A stretch of DNA of 64,000 nt from Chondrilla cf. caribensis (GCA_964020155.1 OZ026570.1:382019-446018); one strand, 5' to 3'. Shown: positions 21,060 through 40,923, numbered from the stretch's first letter. Translations and numbers: made by a program. Notes: a model not told the origin generated them from the letters alone.

Positions 21060-24000
21060 AGGTTTGGGAAATAAATTGTGCAATACTTCCCATCTTGGAA
21101 TGTTATTTCTCCTATACTCTCCCATACATTTAAAAATATCAAGCACCTCCAAATGTAGTTATGGTTCCGGGCCACATACAGAGATGGGAATTGCTTCTTT
21201 AGTTAGTTTATATCCACAGGTAGGTCTAGCGAAATTATTAATTATGTTGATATACCCTCTCTTCTATATATGATCTATGCAAGAAGGTGCTTAAAGTTAT
21301 TTCTCCTATTCCCTTCCATACATTAAAAAGTATTAAGCACCTACTTTACTTACTCAGCTTGTTTCTCATGTATTCTCCCATACATTGAAGAATATTGAAC
21401 ATCTCTGAATGCAGCTATGATTACGGGTCAGTCACATACGGAGATGGGGCTTGTTTATAAGATAGTGTACATCCCCAGTTTGGGTGGGTAAATTAGCAAC
21501 GTGTGCATCCTCTATCCAATCCCATACATTGAATGTGGTTCGAAGACCAGAATTTGGCCCCATAGCTGTCTCCAATAAATGGGAATACAAACCATGCGGG
21601 GAGATAGGGATTGTTTCATAGGTTAGTTTACATTCGCAGCTAAGTCACCATAAAATATCATGTTGACACGCCCCCTTTCCCATGAGCTATGCAAAAAGGT
21701 GCTTAGTGTTATTTCATCCTATACCTTCCCATACATTAAAAAATATTAAGCACCTCCGGATGTAGTTAAAGTTAGGGAGCACCTACGGAGATTAAAATTG
21801 TTTCATAAGTTAGTATAGGTCCGCAACTAGGTCCTCATAAAATATCATGTTGACACGCCCACTTTCCCATGAGCTATGCAAAAAGGTGCTTAACGTTATT
21901 TTATCCTATACCTTCCCATACATTACAAAATATTAAGCACCTCCGGATGTAGTTAAAATTAGGGACCACCTACGGAGAATAAAATTGTTTCATAAGTTGG
22001 TACATCTCAACAGCTAGGTCCTCATGAAATATCATGTTGACACGCCCCCTTTCCCATGAGCTATACAAAAAGGTGCTTAGTGTTATTTCATCCTATACCT
22101 TCCCATACATTAAAAAATATTAAGCACCTCCGGATGTAGTTAAAGTTAGGGACCACCTACGGAGATGAGAATTGTTTCATAAGTTAGTATGGGTCCACAA
22201 CTAGGTCCTCATAAAATATCATGTTGACACGCCCCCTTTCCCATGAGCTATGCAAAAAGGTGCTTAGCGTTATTTCATCCTATACCTTCCCATACATTAC
22301 AAAATATTAAGCACCTCCGGATGTAGTTAAAGTGAGGGACCACCTACGGAGATGAGAATTGTTTCATAAGTTAGTATGGGTCCACAACTAGGTCCTCATA
22401 AAATATCATGTTGACACGCCCCCTTTCCCATGAGCTACGCAAAAAGGTGCTTAGCGTTATTTCATCCTATACCTTCCCATACATTACAAAATATTAAGCA
22501 CCTCCGGATGTAGTTAAAGTTAGGGACCACCTACGGAGATTAAAATTGTTTCATAAGTTAGTACATCCCAACAGCTAGGTCCTCATGAAATATCATGTTG
22601 ACACGCCCCCTTTCCCATGAGCTATACAAAAAGGTGCTTAGCGTTATTTCATCCTATACGTACCTTCCCATACATTAAAAAATATTAAGCACCTCCGGAT
22701 GTAGTTAAAGTTAGGGACCACCTACGGAGATTAAAATTGTTTCATAAGTTAGTACATCCCAACAGCTAGGTCCTCATGAAATATCATGTTGACACGCCCC
22801 CTTTCCCATGAGCTATACAAAAAGGTGCTTAGCGTTATTTCATCCTATACGTACCTTCCCATACATTAAAAAATATTAAGCACCTCCGGATGTAGTTAAA
22901 GTTAGGGACCACCTACGGAGATGAGAATTGTTTCATAAGTTAGTATGGGTCCACAACTAGGTCCTCATAAAATATCATGTTGACACGCCCACTTTCCCAT
23001 GAGCTACGCAAAAAGGTGCTTAGCGTTATTTCATCCTATACCTTCCCATACATTAAAAAATATTAAGCACCTCCGGATGTAGTTATAGTTAGGGACCACC
23101 TACGGAGATGAGAATTGTTTCATAAGTTAGTACGGCTCAACAGCTAGGTCCTCATGAAATATCATGTTGACACGCCCACTTTCCCATGAGCTACGCAAAA
23201 AGGTGCTTAATGTTATTTCATCCTATACCTTCCCATACATTACAAAATATTAAGCACCTCCGGATGTAGTTAAAGTTAGGGACCACCTACGGAGATTAAA
23301 ATTGTTTCATAAGTTAGTACATCCCAACAGCTAGGTCCTCATGAAATATCATGTTGACACGCCCCCTCTCCAATGAGCTATGCAAAAAGGTGCTTAACGT
23401 TATTTCATCCTATACCTTCCCATACATTAAAAAATATTAAGCACCTCCGGATGTAGTTAAAGTGAGGGACCACCTACGGAGATGAGAATTGTTTCATAAG
23501 TTAGTATGGGTCCACAACTAGGTCCTCATAAAATATCATGTTGACACGCCCCCTTTCCCATGAGCTACGCAAAAAGGTGCTTAGCGTTATTTCATCCTAT
23601 ACCTTCCCATACATTAAAAAATATTAAGCACCTCCGGATGTAGTTAAAGTTAGGGACCACCTACGGAGATGAGAATTGTTTCATAAGTTAGTACAGCTCA
23701 ACAGCTAGGTCCTCATGAAATATCATGTTGACACGCCCCCTTTCCCATGAGCTACGCAAAAAGGTGCTTAACGTTATTTCATCCTATACCTTCCCATACA
23801 TTACAAAATATTAAGCACCTCCGGATGTAGTTAAAATTAGGGACCACCTACGGAGATGAGAATTGTTTCATAAGTTAGTATGGGTCCACAACTAGGTCCT
23901 CATGAAATATCATGTTGACACGCCCCCTTTCCCATGAGCTATACAAAAAGGTGCTTAGCGTTATATCATCCTATACCTTCCCATACATTAAAAAATATTA

Positions 24001-27000
24001 AGCACCTCCGGATGTAGTTAAAGTTAGGGACCACCTACGGAGATTAAAATTGTTTCATAAGTTAGTATGGGACCACAACTAGGTCCTCATAAAATATCAT
24101 GTTGACACGCCCCCTTTCCCATGAGCTATACAAAAAGGTGCTTAACGTTATTTCATCCTATACCTTCCCATACATTAAGAAATATTAAGCACCTCCGGAT
24201 GTAGTTAAAGTTAGGGACCACCTACGGAGATGAGAATTGTTTCATAAGTTAGTATAGGTCCACAACTAGGTCCTCATGAAATATCATGTTGACACGCCCA
24301 CTTTCCCATGAGCTACGCAAAAAGGTGCTTAGCGTTATTTCATCCTATACCTTCCCATACATTACAAAATATTAAGCACCTCCGGATGTAGTTAAAATTA
24401 GGGACCACCTACGGAGATGAGAATTGTTTCATAAGTTAGTACATCTCAACAGCTAGGTCCTCATGAAATATCATGTTGACACGCCCCCTTTCCCATGAGC
24501 TATACAAAAAGGTGCTTAGCGTTATTTCATCCTATACCTTCCCATACATTAAAAAATATTAAGCACCTCCGGATGTAGTTAAAATTAGGGACCACCTACA
24601 GAGATTAAAATTGTTTCATAAGTTAGTACATCTCAACAGCTAGGTCCTCATGAAATATCATGTTGACACGCCCCCTTTCCCATGAGCTACGCAAAAAGGT
24701 GCTTAACGTTATTTCATCCTATACCTTCCCATACATTAAAAAATATTAAGCACCTCCGGATGTAGTTAAAGTTAGGGATCACCTACGGAGATGAGAATTG
24801 TTTCATAAGTTAGTATGGGTCTGCAACTATGTCCTCATAAAATATCATGTTGACACGCCCCCTTTCCCATGAGCTATACAAAAAGGTGCTTAACATTATT
24901 TCATCCTATACCTTCCCATACATTAAAAAATATTAAGCACCTCCGGATGTAGTTAAAGTTAGGGACCACCTACGGAGATTAGAATTGTTTTATAAGTTAG
25001 TATAGGTCCACAGCTAGGTCCTCATAAAATATCATGTTGACACGCCCACTTTCCCATGAGCTACGCAAAAAGGTGCTTAGCGTTATGTCATCCTATACCT
25101 TCCCATACATTAAAAAATATTAAGCACCTCCGGATGTAGTTAAAATTAGGGACCACCTACGGAGATGAGAATTGTTTCATAAGTTAGTATAGGTCCACAA
25201 CTAGATCCTCATAAAATATCATGTTGACACGCCCCCTTTCCCATGAGCTACGCAAAAAGGTGCTTAGCGTTATTTCATCCTATACCTTCCCATACATTAA
25301 AAAATATTAAGCACCTCTGGATGTAGTTAAAGTTAGGGACCACCTACGGAGATGAGAATTGTTTCATGAGTTAGTACAGCTCAACAGCTAGGTCCTCATG
25401 AAATATCATGTTGACACGCCCCCTTTCCCATGAGCTACGCAAAAAGGTGCTTAGCGTTATTTCATCCTATACCTTCCCATACATTACAAAATATTAAGCA
25501 CCTCCGGATGTAGTTAAAGTTAGGGACCACCTACGGAGATTAAAATTGTTTCATAAGTTAGTACATCTCAACAGCTAGGTCCTCATGAAATATCATGTTG
25601 ACACGCCCCCTTTCCCATGAGCTATACAAAAAGGTGCTTAGCGTTATTTCATCCTATACCTTCCCATACATTACAAAATATTAAGCACCTCCGGATGTAG
25701 TTATAGTTAGGGACCACCTACGGAGAATAAAATTGTTTCATAAGTTAGTATAGGTCCACAACTAGGTCCTCATAAAATATCATATTGACATGCCCCCTTT
25801 CCCATGAGCTATGCAAAAAGGTGCTTAGCGTTATTTCATCCTATACCTTCCCATACATTAAAAAATATTAAGCACCTCTGGATGTAGTTAAAGTTAGGGA
25901 CCACCTACGGAGATGAGAATTGTTTCATGAGTTAGTACAGCTCAACAGCTAGGTCCTCATGAAATATCATGTTGACACGCCCCCTTTCCCATGAGCTACG
26001 CAAAAAGGTGCTTAGCGTTATTTCATCCTATACCTTCCCATACATTACAAAATATTAAGCACCTCCGGATGTAGTTAAAGTTAGGGACCACCTACGGAGA
26101 ATAAAATTGTTTCATAAGTTAGTATAGGTCCACAACTAGGTCCTCATAAAATATCATATTGACACGCCCCCTTTCCCATGAGCTACGCAAAAAGGTGCTT
26201 AGCGTTATGTCATCCTATACCTTCCCATACATTAAAAAATATTAAGCACCTCCGGATGTAGTTAAAACTAGGGACCACCTACGGAGAATAAAATTGTTTC
26301 ATAAGTTAGTACATCTCAACAGCTAGGTCCTCATGAAATATCATGTTGACACGTCCCCTCTCCAATGAGCTACGCAAAAAGGTGCTTAGCGTTATTTCAT
26401 CCTATACCTTCCCATACATTAAAAAATATTAAGCACCTCCGGATGTAGTTAAAGTTAGGGACCACCTACGGAGATGAGAATTGTTTCATAAGTTAGTATA
26501 GGCCCACAGCTAGGTCCTCGTAAAATATCATGTTGACACGCCCCCTCTCCCATGAGCTACGCAAAAAGGTGCTTAGCGTTATTTCATCCTATACCTTCCC
26601 ATACATTACAAAATATTAAGCACCTCCGGATGTAGTTAAAGTTAGGGACCACCTACGGCGATGAATATTATTTCATAAGTTAGTATAGGTCCACAGCTAG
26701 GTCCTCATATAATATCATGTTGACACGCCCCCTTTCCCATGAGCTACGCAAAAAGGTGCTTAATGTTATTTCATCCTATACCTTCCCATACATTAAGAAA
26801 TATTAAGCACCTCCGGATGTAGTTAAAGTTAGGGACCACCTACGGAAAGAAAATTGTTTCATAAGTTAGTATATGTCCACAGCTAGGATCCCATAAAATA
26901 TCATGTTGACACGCCCCCTCTCCAATGAGCTATGCAAAAAGGTGCTTAACGTTATTTCATCCTTTACCTTCCCATACATTAAAAATATTAAGCACCTCCG

Positions 27001-28140
27001 GATGTAGTTAAAGTTAGGGACCACCTATGGAGATGAAAATTGTTTCATACGTTAGTATAGGTCCACAACTAGGTCCTCATAAAATATCATGTTGACACGC
27101 CCCCTCTCCCATGAGCTACGCAAAAAGGTGCTTAGCATTATTTCATCCTATACCTTCCCATACATTAAAAAATATTAAGCACCTCCGGATGTAGTTAAAA
27201 TTAGGGACCACCTATGGAGATTAGAATTGTTTTATAAGTTAGTACATCTCAACAGCTAGGTCCTCATGAAATATCATGTTGACACGCCCCCTTTCCCATG
27301 AGCTACGCAAAAAGGTGCTTAGCGTTATTTCATCTTATACCTTCCCATACATTAAGAAATATTAAGCACCTCTGGATGTAGTTAAAGTTAGGGACCACCT
27401 ACAGAGATAAAAATTGTTTTATAAGTTAGTATAGATCCACAGCTAGGATCCCATAAAATATCATGTTGACACGCCCCCTCTCCCATGAGCTACGCAAAAA
27501 GGTGCTTAACATTATTTCATCCTATACCTTCCCATACATTAAAAAATATTAAGCACCTCTGGATGTAGTTAAAATTAGGGACCACCTACGGAGATGAGAA
27601 TTGTTTCATAAGTTAGTACGGCTCAACAGCTAGGTCCTCATGAAATATCATGTTGACACGCCCCCTTTCCCATGAGCTACGCAAAAAGGTGCTTAGCGTT
27701 ATTTCATCCTATACCTTCCCATACATTAAGAAATATTAAGCACCTCCGGATGTAGTTAAAGTTAGGGACCACCTACAGAGATAAAAATTGTTTTATAAGT
27801 TAGTATAGATCCACAGCTAGGATCCCATAAAATATCATGTTGACACGCCCCCTCTCCCATGAGCTACGCAAAAAGGTGCTTAATGTTATTTCATCCTATA
27901 CCTTCCCATACATTAAAAAATATTAAGCACCTCCGGATGTAGTTAAAGTTAGGGACCACCTACGGAGGTGAAAATTGTTTCATGAGTTAGTATAGCTCAA
28001 CAACTAGGTTTCCATAAAATATCATGTTGACACGCCCCCTTTCCCATGAGCTACGCAAAAAGGTGCTTAACGTTATTTCATCCTATACCTTCCCATACAT
28101 TTTAAGCACCTCCGGATGTAGTTAAAGTTAGGGACCACCT
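21060..28140 (+). repeat. About 187-bp satellite array, some 35 copies
   Basis: Tandem array with the landmark TGTTGACACGCC at 21661, 21848, 22035, 22222 and so on to 28025, giving a 187-bp period and about 35 copies. The first 600 bp (21060-21660) is more diverged. Each unit has an inverted repeat, AAAGGTGCTTA against TAAGCACCTCC, about 60 bp apart. Units differ at a limited set of positions (ATGGGTCC or ACATCTCA; GAGCTACGC or GAGCTATAC), so variant types are interspersed. There is no coding capacity: stops occur in all frames. Confidence 0.95.
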
Positions 28141-28582
28141 ACTATCTACTACCTTCCTATGTGTAGGATGAACCTCTTTCCACTTCATGTTATTTGAATT
28201 AGCCATTTATGCATGATAAACATTAGAATTTACATACAGTATATAGTCCATAATATTGCTCCCGGTCACACATTATGCAAACAGGCACCTTCGTACATAT
28301 GTACGTATATTATATGCTCAATTTGGAGGTTGGCTCTATTTCAGCATGCATCAATTTTTTCCATTAGAAAGAATAGCATGTTGTGCACAACTCCATGGGT
28401 GTTTTTTGATTGACATTTGATTCAATCAATCAATCAATCAAAAAGATTGTCACAACTCCATGTTTGTTGTGGTTGAATATACAATAAACCAGTGTTATTG
28501 CACAACACACATGCATATGTGATATTAGAAAACACATACAAACTACACACAGTAAATGAGTTCGTTGTACAGGCAACTACAG
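28141..28582. other. Gap between satellite and Ig-domain gene
   Basis: AT-rich sequence with a short (AATC)n run near 28422-28440. Probably the 3' UTR of the minus-strand gene plus spacer. Nothing coding was recognised. Confidence 0.4.
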
Positions 28583-28750
28583 CTATAAGGCAGACACCTC
28601 TGCTGGAGGGGGCGGAGCTGTGTTTGGTGTCGGCTTGGATTGTCCACGCTTTGGAGACAGCTTCCTGAATATCTTGGAAAATATCTCCCGTGAAGTCTGG
28701 CAGCGGAGAAGATGAATTTGGTGAAATTATTAGCAAAAATGGGAAGGTTT

Positions 28751-28798
<48 letters not shown>

Positions 28799-30231
28799 TA
28801 CTTATAAGTGTGTATAATATAAACATGTAGCAATAATAATAATAATAATAATAATAAACAAATATAATATATAGAAGGGAACAGACTACAACACACATAA
28901 CATGTGCAGTATAGGGCAGTTTTGCATTTCCTCACTACAATAAAGCACAATGTGTTCAATATATTATTGGCTGATAGTGGCCGGGGGTTAACAAACCTTG
29001 CTTTTCTGCGAGTTACTAGTGACGGGCTCCTCGTTCGCTTTGTCCACTGGCTCCTCCTCTGGGTCGACATCTATGCCATTCGAAATGACCTCAACAAAGG
29101 TGATCCGCCTCTGTCCGTCTTCATCAGTGACAACAATGCCCGGGGGAGGGACACCGAATGAGGTCCTGGATGCAGACTCCAGTTCATTTGTCTCCTTAAC
29201 TGGTGTGAGCTGCGTTTGGAGCGGAAAAGTCACTTTGGGTGCCGATTTACTCTTTAAGTCATCGCCAACATCCTCACTGACGTCCAGGTTAGGTATGGAT
29301 CCACTTCCATAGTCAGTGCCATACAGATACGTGGTGAGCGAGTCTCTCCTGTGTAGGAGCAGCTTGTTCCTCTCGAGTGAGGCAGCATTCGGCTCAGAGG
29401 CGGCAGATGTCATTGTACCCACACCAGATGTGTCCTCGTCTGTCTCCAAGGTCTTCAGCTCGAACGGCACAGATTTGCTCTTTGGGACTATTGATGAGAC
29501 TTGTCCAGCTGGTTTTAGGTCAATTTCCTTTTTTGGTGACGTCTGGCCCGCTTCAGGACTCGCATGGCCTAACTCTCTGAATGTATTGAAGTACAAACAA
29601 GGGAGATTGGTACACGTGTGTTCCTATACCACACTGTGGCAAGTTCAACCACTTGCCACAGTGTGGTATAAGAAATCCTCATGATGTGAAAACCCTCTCA
29701 CAACAATCTTTCTTATAACAAATTTGTCACATACAAAGGAATAGATTCAACAACTGACCATAGTAGCATACGACACAGGAAATGGTCCTGTTTCAACAAG
29801 CAGTTCCCTAATGTTTCCCGTGGTTTGCTATGTATGAGTGGACTGACTTTGCATATTATACACACACAACATATATACACCCACACAGCTGCTAGTGTGG
29901 TGTTCATGGAGACATAATAACAACACTGTCTGGAACTAAAGGTTACCAATGAATATCATTATACAGGAATGAATCCTAAAATAGTTACACTTGATGATGT
30001 CACTCACTCAGAAGTCACTTTCTCAGAAGAAGACAGTGCTACAAAAAGTGGTAAAGTATACACATGATGGTCAGCCATTGTTGTTTAAAACTGATAATCC
30101 AGATGTCATAGTAACAACAACTCACATCCTATGCTAGGTAGAAAGTCCTCCTTTTGAAGGTCAAGAAAATCTGCCTCCTTGTCAGGGTTTGACTGTTCAG
30201 TAGCTGATATTCAATATAGAAAGCGGAGTAA

Positions 30232-30280
<49 letters not shown>

Positions 30281-30596
30281 TACGTGTGTGTGTATGGGCC
30301 TGTGTGTATGTGTGGGTGTGCGTGCATGTTTGTGTGTGTGTTGTGTACATACATGCATACATATATCCATGTACACACGGTACAAATATGCTCACCATCT
30401 GGCTGTACATTGAGGTAGAAGCACCTGGATACGCTACCAAAGTCATTGATCACAGAGCATGTGTAGAATCCACTGTCTGATTCAACCACTGATGATATGT
30501 ACAGGAAGCCGGGGGCGGGAATATAGTAATGAGACCCTAACAAGAAGTAAGACGTGGAATATACCTTGCACTCATAGCAGAGAGGGGACCTTGGGG

Positions 30597-30641
<45 letters not shown>

Positions 30642-33219
30642 TACACCACATGTACAGGTGCATATTCAACATCTGAAATGGACATAATAGTATGAACAAG
30701 CACACATACACTAAGCGTGTACATACTCACATAACAAAGAGAGCTACATGTATACTCACCATCATTTTGTATAAGCTGACCATTACGTCGCCATGTTATG
30801 GTGGGTGGGGGATCTCCCTTGGCCATGCAGGACATCTGAACCGGCTTTCCCACAGTGGTGGTGATGTCCTCACTGCTACAGCTCAGAATCTCAGGAGCAC
30901 TACCTAAAACTATAGAGGAGGCACTTAATGATATTCATTGAAACCACCCACAAACCACAACAATGCAGTTTATGCAAGGTTTGTTTACAGTTTAAATAAA
31001 ATTATTATTAACTCATTAAGTGGGCAAATTGAACTCATCAAGAGATTACATGTAACTGTCTTTATCAATTAACCTTATCTACACAATTAGCAAAACCACT
31101 GGATGTAGCAGTTAATACCACTGGATGTACCAATACCACTGGGTGTACCAATACCACTGGGTGTACCAATACCACTGGATGTAGCAATACCACTGGGTGT
31201 AGCAATACCACTGGATGTAGCAATACCACTGGATGTACCAATACCACTGGATGTAGCAATACCACTGGATGTAGCAATACCACTGAATACCTTCCTCAAG
31301 ACTACTATTTGGGTGCAGAGAGAAGCATTACAAACGATTTGTCATTTCTCCAGCAAACATGAACATACTTACATGAGTTTAACCACCTGTAGGACATGTT
31401 TAGAAAGATTCACCCCAGTCACTGGATGGTTAACTCTACCTCTCACTCCATCCATTCCACAGAATAACTCAAAGAGCTACACTAACATTCACCAGGGTGT
31501 ACTCTAGCTGGGTGAGTGATTTTGGGCTATTTACTGCATTGCTCGCCAGGGGAATGTGGAGGGGTTCCCCTTAGTCAACCATTGGTAATGAGTGCACTGG
31601 AGGTGTTACATACTGTATTTGCAGTTACAGTTGAAATCAGGTCTAGCACTCTAGAAAGTATTCTCATCCTTACCTTCTTCCATCTGAAGGTCTTCTAGCT
31701 TCTGTTCTGAGAATATGTGCTTGGATCTCTTTTCAGCAGAACCAGGTCGTGAGCGATATCTTCTCCCTGATAAAGGGCGACCGAGGGGTTTTGTCCGGTT
31801 GTGACCATTTTCACTTTCTCCAGAGCTCTCACTGATACTCAGCAAATGGTCCGTCTGGCGGGATTGGCTGCTCTTCCTTGTTCGGCTGCTAACAACTGTT
31901 GTGCTTGGGACATGGGTCATTCCACCCTCGATCTCTTCATAATGCGGTGACTCTCTTTCCGGCTGGCTGTGACGTGGATGGGGTCTTGGGTGAGGGTTCT
32001 TGGGTGGAGGAGCACGCCCCCAACCCCTCATCCTCTGTAAGGTGCTCACCGGGACCTTCATTGCTGGGTTATAACCAAATGATGGCTGCATCATCATTGA
32101 TGCCATCATTGGATTCATCATCATCATGGCATTCATCATCATCGGATTCATCATCATCGGGTTCATCATCATTGGATTCACCATCATCTGATTCATCATC
32201 ATAGAATTCATCATCATCGGATTCATCATCATTGGGACACTCCCTCCTTCGAATGATTGGTATCTGTTAAAATTAGGAAATTGATTATTTTTAGCTTCTG
32301 AGGGGAGGGGCTGGTGATAAAGGGTGTGTCCAGTATTCTGCTTGTGCCAGTTAGCGGCTGTTAACGGATCACGGTAGAAATGGCTCTGGGGATGTGCCGG
32401 GATTCCCCTCTGTCCACCTCTACCACTGTGCTCCTTCTTAGCATGGGCTTTGTTCAGATTTGAGTTGAGCTGGTAGGCATTGGGTGCAGACGTCTGTGGA
32501 GGAAGAGTGAAAGGAGTGGAGAGAAATGGGTGTGTAAGCGAAGTCACCGTCCCTTCTTGCTGGTTATAGTGGGACCACGAGGCTGATGGCTGCATCACAT
32601 CTCTCCCCTTCAGTTGCTGTGGAGGTGGACCTACAGTAGTACGCGAACGTGCCAATGGTACAGTATTATGCGAAGATCCTCCACTGTGGTCACCTCCCTC
32701 GTCATCATCACGTCCTTCGTAGAGTTCGTTGTATTTAAACTCCCCCTTGCTGTCTCCCACCAAAGTCTTGAGATCTTCACTGCTGGAGAGGCCAGGTTGA
32801 TCCACCGGGTAAGTTTCTCTGATCCTATCTTCTTCGAACCAAAGGGAGACCTCTCCGCGAGCTCGCCGACTGTATATGCGCACTTTAGCGATGGCTACGG
32901 CTTGTCCGAGAAGAGACCCGTGCATCCAACGCTCCTTCTCGTGGTCGTAGTACATCACCGGGGTCCCCTGCTTGTAGGCCTCGCTCAGCTGGATAGTTAG
33001 CGGCTTTATTTCGGACTTGGGGCACAACTGGACAATCTGATGCTTCGTATCATCCGAGTTCTCAACCTGCAGCGGACGGAGGAGATCGCAAAGATAAACC
33101 AGGCACAGTACACCGATGTATGTAAGTAGCTTCGATAGAGCGTCTCTTGCTGCACACGACCTAACGGTGAATCCGCGTGAGAAGGAAAAACTGATCGAAT
33201 CGGAGGTAGGAGAGATCAT
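28583..33219 (-). CDS. Unrecognised protein with Met-rich repeat and one Ig domain
   Basis: Seven exons on the minus strand: 33219-31674, 30903-30760, 30536-30396, 30203-30126, 30038-30008, 29576-28997, 28696-28583. Phases all agree, giving about 877 aa. Exon 1 encodes a conserved-looking N-terminal module (VMYYDHEKERWMHGSL, VRIYSRRARGEVSLWFEEDR) and a stretch of MMMNP-type repeats (about residues 328-376), then a basic Ser-rich part. Exons 2-3 encode one I-set-like Ig domain with VQMSC, ITWRRNGQ and the DSGFYTC hallmark, split by an intron. The remainder is acidic, Ser/Thr-rich and ends in a basic Pro-rich tail. A hydrophobic stretch near residues 31-48 could be a membrane anchor, or a retained short intron: CTGCAG directly precedes GTTGAG, and the reading frame is kept either way. 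No signal peptide is obvious, so an intracellular, palladin/myotilin-like scaffold role is only a guess. The start codon is uncertain, because the frame is open further upstream. Confidence 0.7.
28756..28857. repeat. (CA)n and (AAT)n microsatellites
   Basis: CA run at 28756-28797 and AAT trinucleotide run at about 28829-28857, in the last intron of the Ig-domain gene. Confidence 0.93.
29625..29670. other. Perfect 19-bp-stem hairpin
   Basis: The left arm TATACCACACTGTGGCAAG (29625-29643) and its exact reverse complement (29652-29670) are separated by an 8-nt loop, TTCAACCA. Each arm also has an internal palindrome, CCACA-C-TGTGG. It lies in the intron 49 bp upstream of the 29576 exon of the Ig-domain gene. 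It may be a tiny TA-flanked MITE, a small-RNA precursor or a cruciform; the sequence does not decide. Confidence 0.85.
30233..30345. repeat. (GT)n microsatellite, Ig gene intron
   Basis: GT run followed by degenerate GT-rich sequence between exons 30396 and 30203. Confidence 0.93.
30599..30640. repeat. (CA)n microsatellite within the Ig-domain intron
   Basis: CA run in the intron that splits the Ig domain (30537-30759). Confidence 0.95.
31090..31285. repeat. 18-bp minisatellite, Ig gene intron 1
   Basis: About 11 copies of ACCACTGGATGTAGCAAT and variants (GGGTGTACCAAT). The unit is a multiple of three, giving spurious open frames on the minus strand. Confidence 0.93.
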
Positions 33220-33707
33220 ATTGCATATTAACGTCGACAATGTTATAAAAGGACTTTTTGAGAAATTTGGAACAAAAGGCAGTTGAGCATGTAACGATAT
33301 GAATTCTAAATGACTGATATCTGCTAAAAAGTGAAATTTTCTCGAAAGATGGACTACCAGCGGGGACTCAGGAAGGAAGGGCATGTCAGCAAAGCTCGCA
33401 CACCTTGTAGAGGTTTTTCGGACCAAGTTTTAGGACAGTGCCTGTTGTCCATTGCTTCTCGTGTGTCCTTCGGACGTAAACTTGACTTCCAGAACGCATC
33501 TACAGTCTCGGAAAGGAATTCCACGGCCACCGAGTCTCCGGTACTTTAAAGGGAGGGTACAGTTCTGTTGTTTTGCGAGTTCAGAATACATGGGAAGTTA
33601 ACTTTTATATGTAAGTTATACAATTCTCACGGCAGTATTCCACGTGTGTTGCGTACAATTTATATTGTTTTCAACAGCTGTGTTGTACATATATATAAGT
33701 AGGAAAA
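33220..33707. promoter_or_regulatory. Divergent promoter region, Ig-domain gene / WDTC1
   Basis: 488 bp between two gene starts facing away from each other, with CG-containing stretches. Upstream open sequence on the minus strand could still be coding for the Ig-domain gene. Promoter role is inferred from arrangement. Confidence 0.4.
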
Positions 33708-39971
<6,264 letters not shown>

Positions 39972-40200
39972 ATCTGTTACATTAATCGAAATTCAATATT
40001 ATGTGTACTTACTGAATCATAGATGTATATGCATGCCGGGATAAATTAAATTAAACAAATGGCAATTGATTATTATATTGATTTTATTGCATCCAGCCAT
40101 TATTATTATAATATTATTGTCGTGCACTTACGATTTTATATTGTTTTTATAGCAATGTATACTTGACAATCTGCATTCTGCGTGCATGCATGGGTGTATC

Positions 40201-40206
40201 AATAAA
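40201..40206 (+). terminator. Polyadenylation signal AATAAA for WDTC1
   Basis: AATAAA 230 bp after the WDTC1 stop, followed by a GT-rich stretch (GTTTGTTGG) as expected downstream of a cleavage site. Confidence 0.7.
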
Positions 40207-40705
40207 GTTTGTTGGTAATACATATTATATAATTGTACATTACAATGCACTTAAAATTATCTGTTTAATCCAATCAATTGCATCTAACTTAACACCTACA
40301 CACTGACACACATCACCTTGTACACTGGATACAATGCAATAAGGCAATTACACAACCTAGTACATATAATATTGAGGTGATTTGAAGCTGGGTATAAATA
40401 ACGAATTAAAATAGTGTCTTAGCACTCTGATCCGGTGTAACTGCAGGTATGGATATACGTATGGATTGAATCTCACTTATTTCCCCACCTAACATGTTTG
40501 AGATCACAAACTGATCAGATACCCAAACACAAATGAGTGATAAAATCATAAATGCTTATTGTGTTGGTGGTACGGTATGAGTAGAGTTCATTTAGAGTGG
40601 TTCTTGAACTGCTCTGCCAGGGATCGGGGTGGATGCACCCATGTTGCAAGGACAACTCCCTGTACAGAGGGAGAACACTGTCATTTAGAATAACTGAGAG
40701 TATTA

Positions 40706-40710
<5 letters not shown>

Positions 40711-40761
<51 letters not shown>
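40711..40761. repeat. (GT)n microsatellite between convergent genes
   Basis: GT run in the spacer between WDTC1 (plus) and the small minus-strand gene. The rest of 40207-40829 shows nothing coding. Confidence 0.95.
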
Positions 40762-40762
<1 letters not shown>

Positions 40763-40829
40763 TGTTCATGTGGATGCATACATGCACTTAACCCCATGTT
40801 ACCTGTTGTCTTGCTGCTTGTACAAATCC

Positions 40830-40835
40830 TTTATT
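40830..40835 (-). terminator. Polyadenylation signal for the 40924-42541 gene
   Basis: TTTATT on the plus strand, so AATAAA on the minus strand, about 90 bp past the stop codon of the small gene. Confidence 0.55.
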
Positions 40836-40923
40836 TGCTGTAATAGTAACAGCCTTGTAACTGTCCCCAGTTCCAAATACAATCTGGATAAAAATTCAGA
40901 ACAGGGACATTAACCTACATGAA

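Noticed and set aside
21060..28140. CRISPR-like appearance of regularly repeated sequence
   Set aside because: The whole 187-bp unit repeats without unique spacers, and the surroundings are animal genes.
33331..33549. Plus-strand 72-codon frame between the Ig-domain gene and WDTC1
   Set aside because: It overlaps the opposite-strand open region upstream of the Ig-domain gene and has no splice or family support.
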